Below, one piece after another: positions 19,387-29,300 of a stretch of DNA of 48,044 nt; within the stretch, counting starts at the first letter, position 1; every line of letters starts with the position of its first letter. The stretch comes from Verrucomicrobiota bacterium (lineage in GTDB: Bacteria > Verrucomicrobiota > Verrucomicrobiia > Palsa-1439), in NCBI GenBank assembly GCA_003164675.1, contig PLTX01000028.1, positions 1-48,044 on the forward strand, written 5' to 3'. The notes under the pieces are model-generated. The model was not told the DNA's origin, did not search any database, and saw only the letters and a list, made by a program, of their open reading frames with translations. The position numbers were made by a program, and so were the translations under genes.

Positions 19387-20470
19387 GCCGCGCGTCGGTT
19401 GGTGCGCCGCCTTTCTCGTCGCCGTCACCGCGTCAACTGTCTTGGGGGAAAGTTTGCTGGAGACCATGGACCAGGAGGTCGCTTCCATCTACGAGAAATC
19501 CAGGGACGCCGTTGTAAAGGTCCATGCATTGCGCCAGCTTCAAATCGGCAATTTGGTGCTGTTGCCCACGTACCGGATTGCCACCGGCTTCTTCGTTGAC
19601 AAGGACGGTCATATCCTGACCACGGCTACGGCGGTGGACGACGTGGATACCTGCTGGATCGATTGGCGCGGACGGAGAATCACCGCCCGCATCGTCGGGC
19701 GGGATCCCCAGACCAATCTCGCGGTGTTGAAGATCAATCCCGAAAGCGGGACGCCGACACCCTTCCTGCCGCAGGGCGACTCCGACGCGTTGCGCGTTGG
19801 CTCGATGGTGATCGCCATCGCATTTCCCTATGATTTGCCCAGTGCGCCCGTCGTCGGGTTTGTCAGCGGGCTGGACATCCAAAGCAACGGGCATGTGTTT
19901 CCCACCACCCATATTCGCGCGGGATGCCGGCTCAGCCCCGGACAGGGCGGTGGTCCGCTGTTGAATGTGCATGGGGAGGTTGTCGGCATCGCGGTCGCTG
20001 TGCATGCGGACGGTCAATGCTGCGCGTTGCCGATCAACGCCGCCCGCAAGATCAGCAAGGACATCCTGGAATTTGGCCAGGCGCAGCACCCGTGGGTTGG
20101 CTTGGGCGTTTCCGAACGTCCACCCGCCGTCGATCCCATCGAGTCCAGTTTGCGTCAGGTTTTCGTTCAGCAGGTTTACTCGAACACACCCGCGGCCGAC
20201 GCGGGGTTCTGCAACGGTGATATTCTGGTGTGCATCACGAGTAATGAAGTCCGCCGTTCCGCGGATGTCCTCAACGCGATGTTCTACCATCGCATTGGCG
20301 ATCAAGTGGAGTTCACGGTGCTTCGGCATGGACTGGAGCAAAGAATCGTGCTGGTCGTTGGCAGCCGTCCCGCGCAAGAAGCGTTCGGCTCCGTGTCGAT
20401 TCCACAACTTGTTCCCCCGGGGCCGTCCGCGCCGTGGCCAGTGGCGGTTCCCGCATCACAAGAACGCTAG
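19361..20470 (+). CDS. HtrA/DegP-like protein with all three catalytic residues replaced, PDZ domain
   Basis: 369 residues from ATG 19361, which overlaps the anti-sigma gene by 26 bases. A signal peptide (VGWCAAFLVAVTASTVLGES) sends it to the periplasm. The trypsin-like core spans about 40-255 and a PDZ domain about 265-350 ('VQQVYSNTPAADAGFCNGDI'). At the positions of the catalytic triad I read T90 for His (HILTTATAVDD), N119 for Asp (DPQTNLAVLK) and G196 for Ser (PGQGGGPL where active enzymes have GNSGGPL). The fold is otherwise well kept, including GEVVGIAVAV. It is therefore probably a non-proteolytic sensor, chaperone or scaffold working with the sigma/anti-sigma pair. Confidence 0.85.
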   Translation: MKFPVSISKPRVGWCAAFLVAVTASTVLGESLLETMDQEVASIYEKSRDAVVKVHALRQLQIGNLVLLPTYRIATGFFVDKDGHILTTATAVDDVDTCWIDWRGRRITARIVGRDPQTNLAVLKINPESGTPTPFLPQGDSDALRVGSMVIAIAFPYDLPSAPVVGFVSGLDIQSNGHVFPTTHIRAGCRLSPGQGGGPLLNVHGEVVGIAVAVHADGQCCALPINAARKISKDILEFGQAQHPWVGLGVSERPPAVDPIESSLRQVFVQQVYSNTPAADAGFCNGDILVCITSNEVRRSADVLNAMFYHRIGDQVEFTVLRHGLEQRIVLVVGSRPAQEAFGSVSIPQLVPPGPSAPWPVAVPASQER

Positions 20471-20494
20471 CCGCAAGCGGGCCCATCCTTTTTC

Positions 20495-20529
20495 CGCCAA
20501 ACAAAAGGCGCGAAACGTTGCTTCGCGCC
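20495..20529 (-). terminator. Rho-independent terminator of the aldolase gene
   Basis: An 8-bp perfect stem, GGCGCGAA at 20507-20514 with TTCGCGCC at 20522-20529 and a 7-base loop. Read on the minus strand it is followed by TTTTGTTT. It lies 30 bases after the aldolase stop. Confidence 0.8.
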
Positions 20530-20558
20530 CCTCGTGCGAGATGGGGAATTCGAGAGGC

Positions 20559-21515
20559 TTACTTCTTGCCGACCTTCGCTCGGACATCATCGAGCTGACC
20601 GGCGGATCCGAGAGCCTGGTTCTTGTGCGCGATCATCTTGGCATACTCCTCGATATAAATCTTGCCGGGGTCGCGCAGGTCAAACTTCTCGGGATGGTCG
20701 CGGAAAAATTCGCGGTGCACGCGCGTCCAGACCAACCGTCCATCGGTGTCGATATTGACCTTGCAAACGCCCATCTTCGCGGCCGGCAGGAAATCCTCTT
20801 CGGGGACGCCGCTGGTGTTGGGCATGTTCCCGCCCGCCTTGTTGATGCGGTCCACTTCGTCCTTCGGGACACTGGAACTGCCATGCATGACCATCGGATA
20901 TCCCGGCAACAGCTTCTGAATCGCTTCGATGACTTCGAAGTGCAAGCCGAACTTCTTACCCGGCTCCGCCTTGAATTTGTACGCGCCATGACTCGTGCCG
21001 ATGGCGACAGCGAGAGAATCACATTTCGTTAGCTCAACGAATTTCTTTGCTTCGTCAGGATTCGTGAGACAAACGGTGCCGACGATGTCTTCTTCGACGC
21101 CGCCAAGCATGCCGAGTTCCGCCTCGACGGACACGCCGCGGGCGTGGGCGCGGTTCACGACACGCTTGGTGATTTCGGCGTTCTTCTCGAACGGCTCGTG
21201 GCTGGCATCGATCATCACCGAGCTGTAGAAACCGGAATCAATGCAATCGTAACAGGTCGGCTCGTCGCCGTGGTCGAGATGCACCGCGAAAATCGCTTCG
21301 GGGAACACCTGTTCGGACGTGCGAATCATCGCTTCCAAATAGCGCTTGTCGGTATACTTGCGCGCGCCCTTGCTGAGTTGGATGATGAACGGCGCCTTGC
21401 TCTGGACGTTGCCCTTGAACAGGCCAACCGTTTGCTCCAAATTGTTGATGTTATACGCGCCGATGGCGTACCTGCCGTAGGCGATCTTGAACAGTTGTGC
21501 GGTGGTACAAATCAT
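20559..21515 (-). CDS. fba: Class II fructose-bisphosphate aldolase
   Basis: 318 residues from ATG 21515 with a strong GAGGAG site. A zinc-dependent aldolase that interconverts fructose 1,6-bisphosphate with dihydroxyacetone phosphate and glyceraldehyde 3-phosphate (glycolysis, gluconeogenesis). It has the zinc site AVHLDHGDEPTCYDCIDSGF, 'SVEAELGMLGGVEEDIVG', a further zinc His in GTSHGAY, 'MVMHGSSSVPKDEVDRINKA' and the phosphate-binding 'KVNIDTDGRLV'. It is complete and monocistronic, with its own terminator. A tagatose-bisphosphate aldolase is the usual alternative, but the sequence fits the glycolytic type. Confidence 0.93.
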   Translation of the reverse strand: MICTTAQLFKIAYGRYAIGAYNINNLEQTVGLFKGNVQSKAPFIIQLSKGARKYTDKRYLEAMIRTSEQVFPEAIFAVHLDHGDEPTCYDCIDSGFYSSVMIDASHEPFEKNAEITKRVVNRAHARGVSVEAELGMLGGVEEDIVGTVCLTNPDEAKKFVELTKCDSLAVAIGTSHGAYKFKAEPGKKFGLHFEVIEAIQKLLPGYPMVMHGSSSVPKDEVDRINKAGGNMPNTSGVPEEDFLPAAKMGVCKVNIDTDGRLVWTRVHREFFRDHPEKFDLRDPGKIYIEEYAKMIAHKNQALGSAGQLDDVRAKVGKK

Positions 21516-21644
21516 CTCGAATTCTCCTCATTGAACCAACGTGGCCCAACTTATCGGACCCGGGTGAAATCAACAACTCAAGCCCTTTCCACAGTAACGA
21601 ACGCGTCCCACGTCGTCAAACTTCATTTGGGGCGCGAGCCAACG

Positions 21645-23867
21645 CTAATACGGCAGCGGGAAACGCGTGGTCAGGGCGCGCACTCTGTCTTTCACGTTCG
21701 CCTGCAGGGCCGTGTCATCGGGCTTTTCGAGGACCTCGGCAATGAGTGCGGCGATTCGGTCCATCTCGGCTTCCTTCATCCCGCGCGTGGTGACGGCGGG
21801 CGAACCGAGGCGGATGCCGCTGGTGACGAGTGGTTTTTCGGGATCGTAGGGAATGAGGTTCTTGTTCACCGTGATGCCCGCTTTGTCGAGGGATTCCTGC
21901 GCGATCTTGCCGGTGAGCTTCTTCGGGCGAAGATCGACGAGCATGAGATGATTGTCGGTGCCGCCGCTGACGATGCGGAAACCGCGCGACGCGAGCGCCG
22001 CGGCGAGCGCCTTGGCGTTCTTCACAATCTGTTGCTGGTAGTCCTTGAAATCAGGCTTCATCGCTTCGAGGAAACAGACGGCCTTGGCGGCGATGATGTG
22101 CATGAGCGGGCCGCCCTGAATGCCCGGCAGCACCCAACTGTCAATGTCCTTGGCGTATTTCACCTTGCACAAGATCAAGCCCGCACGCGGACCGCGCAAC
22201 GTCTTGTGCGTCGTGGTGGTGACAAAATCGGCGTACGGCACGGGGCTCGGATGAATGCCGGCCGCCACCAATCCGGCGATGTGGGCCATGTCGACAAACA
22301 ACAGCGCCTTCACGCTGTCAGCAATCTCGCGCATCCGCCGGAAATCGATGACGCGGGAATAGGCGCTCGCCCCGGCGGTGATCATTTTCGGCTGGCAATC
22401 CTGCGCGAGTTTCGCCAGTTGATCGTAATCGATCACTTCGGTGTCCGGACGCACGCCGTAATGGACGACTTTGTAGAAGCGGCCTGAAAAATTGCGCGGC
22501 GAACCATGCGTCAGATGGCCACCGTGGGCCAGTTCCATCGTCAGGATCGTGTCCCCGTGCTGGATCGCGGCGAAGTACACCGCCATGTTGGCCTGCGAAC
22601 CGGAATGCGGCTGAACGTTCACGTGCTCGGCGCCGAAAAGCTGTTTGGCGCGGTCGATGGCGAGTTGCTCGACGATATCCACGTATTCGCAGCCGCCGTA
22701 ATAGCGTTTGCCGGGGTACCCTTCGGCGTACTTGTTGGTCAGCACCGAGCCGGCGGCCTCGAGGATCGCCGGCGACACGAAATTCTCGCTGGCGATCAGC
22801 TCGATGTTCTCCTGCTGACGCTGTTTCTCGCGCTGGATCGCGTCGAAAACCTCGGGATCGGCCACCGCCAGCGCCGACGCCTTCTTCGCAGGCGAGCCGG
22901 GAGCGTTGATCGTCGGTGGATGGTCCATTTCGCAGACGCGACGGGCATGGCGACCGCCGCCAAAACCTGTATGCAGCCAGATATCGAGGAGTTGCTTCGC
23001 CTGCTCGTCACTGGTGTCGATGCCCGACAGGACGAGAACGTTGGCGTCGTTGTGCTCGCGACTGAGACGGGCCAAGTGTTCGGTGCTGACCATGGCGGCG
23101 CGAATGCCCGGAAACCGGTTGGCGGCGATGGTCATGCCGATGCCGCTCTTGCAGATCAGCACTCCGCGGTCAAAGTTCCCCGCGAGCAACTCGCGCGCAA
23201 CAATGAACGCGTACTCCGGGTAATCCACCGGGTCGGTCGTGTGCGTGCCGAAATCCGCGAACGGATATCCGTGTTGCGCCAGCCAGTCCTTCAACGCCGC
23301 CTTGATCTCGACGCCGCCGTGATCGCCCGCCAACGCAATGCGTAGTGGACGGGCGTTCTCGTTTGTGACGGGTGCCGCAGCCTCCTTGGTCGCCCTGCGC
23401 GTAACGGCCGCGGTCTGGTCGATAAACACAATCAAGCTCGGCAGGGCATCGCGGATTTGATCGCGCGTGCGGCGGTAGATTTCGACCGCTTGGCCGATCG
23501 GGTCGGCAATGTCCTTGTTCTCACCCGGGCGCGACCCTTCAAACTCGCGCACGAGAAACGTCTTTTCCGACGCGGACGGGAACAATGTCTGGAGCGCATC
23601 CTGATGCTGGCGGGTCATCACGAAAATGAAATCGGCCTGTTGCACGAGGTCGCCGTTCAACGACTGGCTGAGGTGCGAAGAGATGTCGATGCCGAGTTCG
23701 GCGACAACCTTGGCAGCGACATCGGTTACATGCAAGCCGTCCAGCGCGCCGAGGCCCGAGGAGGTGACCTGGATGTCATCGCGATCCCGCAGCATGTGAC
23801 GGAGCATTCCCTCCGCCATCGGGCTGCGACAAACGTTGCCTGTGCATACGAAGAGAATCTTCTTCAT
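21645..23867 (-). CDS. glyA: Triple fusion: low-Mr protein phosphatase, RpiB isomerase, serine hydroxymethyltransferase
   Basis: 740 residues in a single frame from ATG 23867 (TGAGGA site). Residues 1-150 are a low-molecular-weight phosphatase: P-loop VCTGNVCRS with C8 and R14, and acid D122 in ADPIG. YwlE-type arginine phosphatases have Thr where this has Val12, so tyrosine phosphatase activity is likelier. Residues 175-315 are ribose-5-phosphate isomerase B, with catalytic C239 in LICKSGIGM. Residues 333-740 are serine hydroxymethyltransferase with PLP lysine K555 in [11 protein letters not shown]. It interconverts serine and glycine with tetrahydrofolate. All three active sites look intact. 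The domain order equals the gene order ywlE-ywlF-(ywlG)-glyA of Bacillus subtilis. Confidence 0.9.
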   Translation of the reverse strand: MKKILFVCTGNVCRSPMAEGMLRHMLRDRDDIQVTSSGLGALDGLHVTDVAAKVVAELGIDISSHLSQSLNGDLVQQADFIFVMTRQHQDALQTLFPSASEKTFLVREFEGSRPGENKDIADPIGQAVEIYRRTRDQIRDALPSLIVFIDQTAAVTRRATKEAAAPVTNENARPLRIALAGDHGGVEIKAALKDWLAQHGYPFADFGTHTTDPVDYPEYAFIVARELLAGNFDRGVLICKSGIGMTIAANRFPGIRAAMVSTEHLARLSREHNDANVLVLSGIDTSDEQAKQLLDIWLHTGFGGGRHARRVCEMDHPPTINAPGSPAKKASALAVADPEVFDAIQREKQRQQENIELIASENFVSPAILEAAGSVLTNKYAEGYPGKRYYGGCEYVDIVEQLAIDRAKQLFGAEHVNVQPHSGSQANMAVYFAAIQHGDTILTMELAHGGHLTHGSPRNFSGRFYKVVHYGVRPDTEVIDYDQLAKLAQDCQPKMITAGASAYSRVIDFRRMREIADSVKALLFVDMAHIAGLVAAGIHPSPVPYADFVTTTTHKTLRGPRAGLILCKVKYAKDIDSWVLPGIQGGPLMHIIAAKAVCFLEAMKPDFKDYQQQIVKNAKALAAALASRGFRIVSGGTDNHLMLVDLRPKKLTGKIAQESLDKAGITVNKNLIPYDPEKPLVTSGIRLGSPAVTTRGMKEAEMDRIAALIAEVLEKPDDTALQANVKDRVRALTTRFPLPY

Positions 23868-23918
23868 CGAATCCTCACAGTATACCAACTGCGGGCCGAA
23901 CGTGCCATGCAGCGCGTC

Positions 23919-25028
23919 TCATTGCCAGGACAAGAGCACCCGGATACCCTTCAAAATGTCCACCGCCCGTTGCAGCACGACATCACGCACGTTTTGGATC
24001 TCGCCTTCCTCTTCATGCTCCCGGTCGGACGACAGCTCATCCCCATCGACCGACTGTCCATGAAACGCCTTGACCAACTGCGCCTCGGTCAAATCCTTCT
24101 TCTTTACCCGTGGTTGCAGGCTTACGGTCAGCGTCTCGTTGGTTGACGGGGAGAACACGACGTTATATTCCTTTTGTGTGTCAATCTTCACCGCCACATC
24201 CGGCGTGATTCCGTTGGGAAACAGATCAACAGGCTCGCCTCCCGCGGTGGAAGGCGGCAACACAATTTTCGCCGTCGCCAACCGCAGCGTGCGGCCATCC
24301 GCCAGCTTCATGTCCTGCCAGGCCGCCGCGGAGCCCGCGGTTTCCGAACCAACGACAATGCCGCGATCCTGCGCGCGCAATGCGCCGGCCAACGCCTCGG
24401 CACTGCCCCGCGTTTGCGCGTTCACCAGCAGCATCAACGGCGCGGAAGTCAGGTCGGCGCCCTCGGAAGAGCCGGATTTGACTGCCGAGCTTGCGTGAAA
24501 GACCCGGGCGCCCTTTTCCGAACTCTTCAGCGTGAACAGCTCCTGCCCGTCGGCCAGAAACCGGCCCGCGATCTCCGCGGCGGCGGCAAAATTCGTCCCG
24601 TCGGCGAATCGCAGATCAAGCACATAGCCCGTGACTTTTGCTTCGGCGAACTGCTTCAGTTGCGTGTCGAGCGCCGCCGGAGTCCCTTCCGTCACGTCGC
24701 TCAGGCGGATGTAGCCGATGTTGGGGTCGATGACCTCGGCGCGGGCGAGGACGGGCATGAGATGCGGTTCGGCGGCGACGACGTTGGCGTTGTTCGTCGA
24801 CGGCGGTGGCTGCGAGACAATCACCACGCCGTGGCCGAGGGCGTTGAGGAGACCGTCCACCGTGGCTTTGTTGAGCAATTTGTCATTGAGCTTGTCGCGA
24901 TCGACGTAGTTCGATTTGAGGACGCTGATGACCTCGGTGGTTTCCCGCAACGACGAATCGGCGGTGGCTGCGCGGCAAAACACCACCCCGCCGGCAATCA
25001 CCATCAAAACAGATGCACTAATCCTCAT
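23919..25028 (-). CDS. S41-family peptidase-like secreted protein lacking the usual catalytic Lys
   Basis: 369 residues from ATG 25028, which has GAGGA 8 bases upstream and starts a good signal peptide (MRISASVLMVIAGGVVFCRA); ATGs at 25034 and 25043 are alternatives. The C-terminal-processing-peptidase core shows 'IGYIRLSDVTEG', 'GYVLDLRFADG' and the nucleophile region TRGSAEALAGAL with S209. In CtpA-type enzymes the catalytic Lys sits in TFGKG; here that segment reads ETAGSAAAW, without Lys. The PDZ domain also seems missing between the N-terminal helices and the core. It may be a Ser-only variant or inactive. The triple fusion begins 51 bases downstream on the same strand. Confidence 0.78.
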   Translation of the reverse strand: MRISASVLMVIAGGVVFCRAATADSSLRETTEVISVLKSNYVDRDKLNDKLLNKATVDGLLNALGHGVVIVSQPPPSTNNANVVAAEPHLMPVLARAEVIDPNIGYIRLSDVTEGTPAALDTQLKQFAEAKVTGYVLDLRFADGTNFAAAAEIAGRFLADGQELFTLKSSEKGARVFHASSAVKSGSSEGADLTSAPLMLLVNAQTRGSAEALAGALRAQDRGIVVGSETAGSAAAWQDMKLADGRTLRLATAKIVLPPSTAGGEPVDLFPNGITPDVAVKIDTQKEYNVVFSPSTNETLTVSLQPRVKKKDLTEAQLVKAFHGQSVDGDELSSDREHEEEGEIQNVRDVVLQRAVDILKGIRVLLSWQ

Positions 25029-25092
25029 GGCCATTATCCTCATTGTCCCTCGCTGCAAAAAGACTTTGGTTCACTAACCGGCGGCAACGTCG

Positions 25093-25317
25093 TCACTTCC
25101 GCGCCGCAAGGGCGGCGCTTTCGATGGTGTTGCCCGGCCCCGTTACGCCCAGAACCCGTCCAGCGTCCGTGACGGTCCATCCTCATTCCGCCGCGTGCCC
25201 GCATGAAACACGCAGACACTATCCGAGTTGGCCGCCTGTTTCAACCCTGCAATCGGCTGGCTCCGTTCATACGGGCCCGGATACCCGCCCGCCGCCTCCA
25301 ATGACCAGGATTCTCAT
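25093..25317 (-). pseudogene. purD: Relic of purD (glycinamide ribonucleotide synthetase) with large internal deletion
   Basis: At 25317 a start reads MRILVIGGGGR, the N terminus of PurD (nucleotide-binding loop). One base out of frame, the sequence then jumps straight to the PurD C terminus: GGYPGPYERSQPIAGL, then VCVFHAGT. A further frameshift leads to GRVLGVTGPGNTIESAALAA and a stop at 25093. About 350 codons of the normal gene are missing, and the junction lies in the G-rich stretch 25284-25299. It is therefore a dead remnant; a working purD presumably lies elsewhere. The calls rest on motif recognition by eye. Confidence 0.7.
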
Positions 25318-25413
25318 GGCGACAACGGGCGCCACTGTAGGTGAAACTTTCCGCGAGGATCAATCCCGGAAACCCCGGCTTGTCGCACAAGAAGTCGGTG
25401 AAGCTGTGATACG

Positions 25414-26123
25414 TTACTGCACGGCGATCTCGGACAAGTGCGCGTGGGTATCGTCTTTGCCTGACATCTGGATTTTGGATCGCGAGGACTTGAACACTCC
25501 GGACAGGGAGCTGTGCTGGGTGTCGGTCCCAAACGTCCGGTTGAGGGACGCATTCACGGCGTCGTGCGACGATACAATGATCGTGCCGGAGAGCGTGAAC
25601 GACGCTGCATCACTTAATCCCTGCCCGGTGACGTCGAAGACAGCCGGGTAATTGCTGGAGGCGGTAGCGACAAACGACTCGTTGAGAGCTTTCCCGTTGC
25701 GTTTAACGGCACCGTTCCAGGAACCGCTCAAGTCAGGAAAACTCTGGGGTTGCTCGCCCTTGCATCGATATCCGCCGCTGCCGGTGGCTTTACCCCGGAA
25801 CCGACCGGAGGACAGCATGTGAGCGGTGAGAGTGAACGCCGAGCCGACGCCGTTGAGCGTTTGGATGCAGGCGGCGACCACGTCGCCCTTGCTGTTGAAG
25901 CTCCAATTGCCCGCCAAGGTGATGAACCCGAATTGTTTTCGGGTGACACCGTAGCCGCTGACGGTGGAGTTGTTGGAAAAGGTCATCATCACAATGCCCT
26001 TTTCAGAGCCCAGAATGCTGACCTGCCAGGTGCCGACCGGCGAAATGGTTTGCCCGCGCGATAGTGCCGGTTGATCGAGCAAAACGCCCAAAAAAAAGCG
26101 CAAATCACGAATGACCGCTTCAT
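25414..26123 (-). CDS. Secreted protein of unknown function, start displaced by a poly-T frameshift
   Basis: The main frame (25414-26103) opens only at a TTG without a ribosome site. Just upstream is a near-perfect AGGAGGAGGTA and ATG 26123, which begins a signal peptide (MKRSFVICAFF) in another frame. The two frames meet in a run of 8 T (minus strand, 26090-26097). One extra T would join them into MKRSFVICAFFLGVLLDQPA and the rest. The mature part, about 210 residues, appears to be two similar beta-rich halves, each opening with a G-[TS]-W motif (PVGTWQVSI, LSGSWNGAV), possibly lipocalin-like. I do not recognise the family. It may be an assembly error, a slippage-dependent gene or a fresh pseudogene. 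Confidence 0.6.
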
Positions 26124-26379
26124 TACCTCCTCCTTATTGTTACGAACGTCCCCAGTGCGAGCTTTTAGCGTATTTCCCCTTGCAGGGCAAAGAAAAAAGT
26201 GGTAAGAATAGAGGCCCGTGGCGAGCTGGAATTTTGCGCGAAAACCGAGCGTAATTGCCACAAGAGCCTGGAAGGGAACTCGTAACGTAAGGATGCTGGT
26301 CGGACACACCGAAATCTGGGATGTTTGAGCTAACTTTTCGGTGGCATGAAAGGGAGACGAACACGTCTAGGGAATTCTA

Positions 26380-29300
26380 ATGAAGAAAACACTTACAATC
26401 GGGGCAATCACAACTCGTGGTCTTTTGGGTGGCTTGGCCTTCTTGGCGGCTTGCGGCATTTCGACGGTCGCTTCCGCAGGCACGAGAACGATACGTGTCG
26501 TTGCGTACAATATTGATGCCGACCAGGGACAAAGCGGTGCTCAGTATACCCTTCCGCAACCCGGCTTGATTGCTCCCTCCAGCGGCGGAAGCGTGACAAA
26601 TGGCGGCGTGCTCGAAGGGATCGGGGAAGAGGTTGTTAACGGCGATCCGGCGCAGCCAATCGACGTCCTCGCCTTGGAAGAGACGACCAGCAACTCGACA
26701 ACCGTTCAGCCGATCGTGGACGGTTTGAACGCTTTCTATTCATCTCGCAACATCCCCGCCGGGTATGCGATGAGCCCTTACCAGGCAACGGAGAGTGGCG
26801 GTGACCCCACCAGTGGAAACGGCCCCAGCGCGATGGTGTACAATACGAACACGTTGCAATTGGTCGCTTCGGTCGGAGTCGGCACGCCAAGCGGAGCGGG
26901 GAATGGGGAATATCGTCAGGTGGTGCGCTACGAGTTTGCGCCGGTCGGTGTTCCGCCGATGACAAATAATGAGTTTTACATTTATGTGAGCCACTACAAA
27001 GCGAGCTCAGGCAGCGCCAACGCGGCTCTCCGCAATGGCGAGGCCCAGATCGTCCGCGCTGACTCGGCAACGTTGCCGAGCAACGCTCGAATTCTTTACA
27101 TGGGCGATTTCAATTGCAGTACCAGCACGGAACCCATGTACCAAACGCTCACCGGGGCAGGAACAAATCAAGCCTACGATGCCTTGAATCCATCCGATTT
27201 ATACAACATAACCTGGAATTCATCCACTCTGACGGCGCTCACCGAATCGGCGACGAGTCTGAGCACGCGGGACGATTATCAGTTGATGACGAGCAATGTT
27301 CTTTACGCCGTGACGGGCGGCGGGCTGGCGCACGTTCCCGGGACGTACCACACGTTCGCCAACAATGGCACGATCCCCTACCGCTGGGGCGTCAATTCCG
27401 GTTCGGATACGGCGCTCAACACCAATCTAACGACGAATGTGACGGGGATCACCGCCACACAGCTCTACCAGTATCTCACCACCGCCACCGATCACCTGCC
27501 CGTGGTGGCCGATTACACCATCCAAGCCCCCACCGTCTTCATGATCGTGATGGAGAACGAGAACTGGGCGTCGATCAGCGGCAATGCGGCGGCGCCGTAC
27601 ATCAACAACACCCTGCTGCCGATGGCCTCGCACGCCGAACAATATTACAATCCCCCCGGCAACCATCCCAGCCTGCCGAACTACTTGTGGCTGGAGGCAG
27701 GGACGAACTTTGGCGTCACGGCTGATGAAGATCCTTCGGTTGCCAGTCAGACCACGACCAATCACCTCGTCACGCTGCTCAATAACGCCGGCATCTCGTG
27801 GACATCCTATCAGGAGGACATCAGCGGCACCGTCTGCCCCCTCACGGCCACCAACCAGTACGTTCCGGAACACAACCCGATGGTGTATTTCGATGACGTC
27901 ACGAACACGAACAGCACCGGCTCGACCTATTGCATTGCCAATGTGCGTCCGTGTTCGGAACTGGCAGGCGACCTGCAAAGCAATGTGGTCACGCGCTACA
28001 ACTTCATCACGCCGAACCTCTGCGACGACATGAACGGCAACACAGGGTGCCTGACCGGTAATGCCTTGATTACGCAAGGTGACACGTGGCTCTCCAACAC
28101 CGTGTCGACCATCCTGAGTTCCCAGGCCTACAGCAACAACGGCGTCATCTTCATCACCTGGGATCAAGGGCAGGGTGGCAATGGCCCGATTGGTATGATC
28201 GTCCTTTCACCCTGGGCCAAGGGTGGCGGCTATTCCAACACCATCTACTACACGCACAGCTCCACGCTGCTGACGCTGCAGAAACTCTTCAACGTCGGGC
28301 CCTGGCTTGGCGACGCCGCGAACGCCACCGACCTGAGCGATCTGTTCATCAACGGGGCGCAACTGGCGGTCAGCCCGGCATCTGGGTTTTCCTCCAGCGG
28401 CGGACAGTTCGGTCCCTTCAGTCCCAGCAGCCAGACATATACGCTCAGCAACACGGGTGGTGTGGCGATGGTTTGGTCGGTGACCAACACGGTCACCTGG
28501 CTCACGCTCTCCGCCACCAACGGCACGCTGGCGGCAGGCGGCAGCACGAACATCATCGTTTCGATCAACACCAACGCGAACAGTCTGGCTGTCGGCTCGT
28601 ACTCGGATACAGTTGCGTTTGCCACGTCCAACGGCTCTGGTAATACGACGGAACCCGTCAACCTGACCGTTAACAATGCGTCTGGCGTGCTCACCGTCAG
28701 CCCATCGTCAGCATTCAACTCCGGAGGCCCGACGGGCGGGCCCTTCACCCCGATCAGCCAGACCTACACCTTGACCAACGTTGGAGGGGCGGCACTGGTC
28801 TGGACGGCGAACAACTCCGCAACATGGCTGACGCTTTCCGCCACCATCGGGACACTGACAGCCGGTGCCAGCACGAGCGTTACCGCCACCATCAACACCA
28901 ATGCCAACAGCCTTGCATCCGGCATGTATTCGGACACGATCGGATTCACCAACACCGAGACCGGCTCCGGTAATACAACGCGCGCCGTCAACCTCGACAC
29001 CTTCTGGTTCTACGACGACTTCAGCACGTTTGCGTCGGGCAACCTTGTCGGCCAAGCCACCTGGACCCAACTGGGCACGATATCCAGTTCGGCGGTGCAG
29101 ATCACGGGAGGCCGGGCCGGGTTTACCGGCGGGCTGACGGTCAACGGCCAGACGGCGTACAAGAATTTCACACTGACCAACGAGACGGTGTTCTATGGCC
29201 TTACCCTGACGGTGACCAATACGGCAACTACCAACAGCGTCCCGTACATCGCGGCGCTGTATCAGGGCAGCAACGCCACCGGGAGCGTCGGGTACCGTTT

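Noticed and set aside
21144-22487. 447-codon plus-strand frame across aldolase and glyA
   Set aside because: Spans two real opposite-strand genes with intact active sites and shows no recognisable motif.
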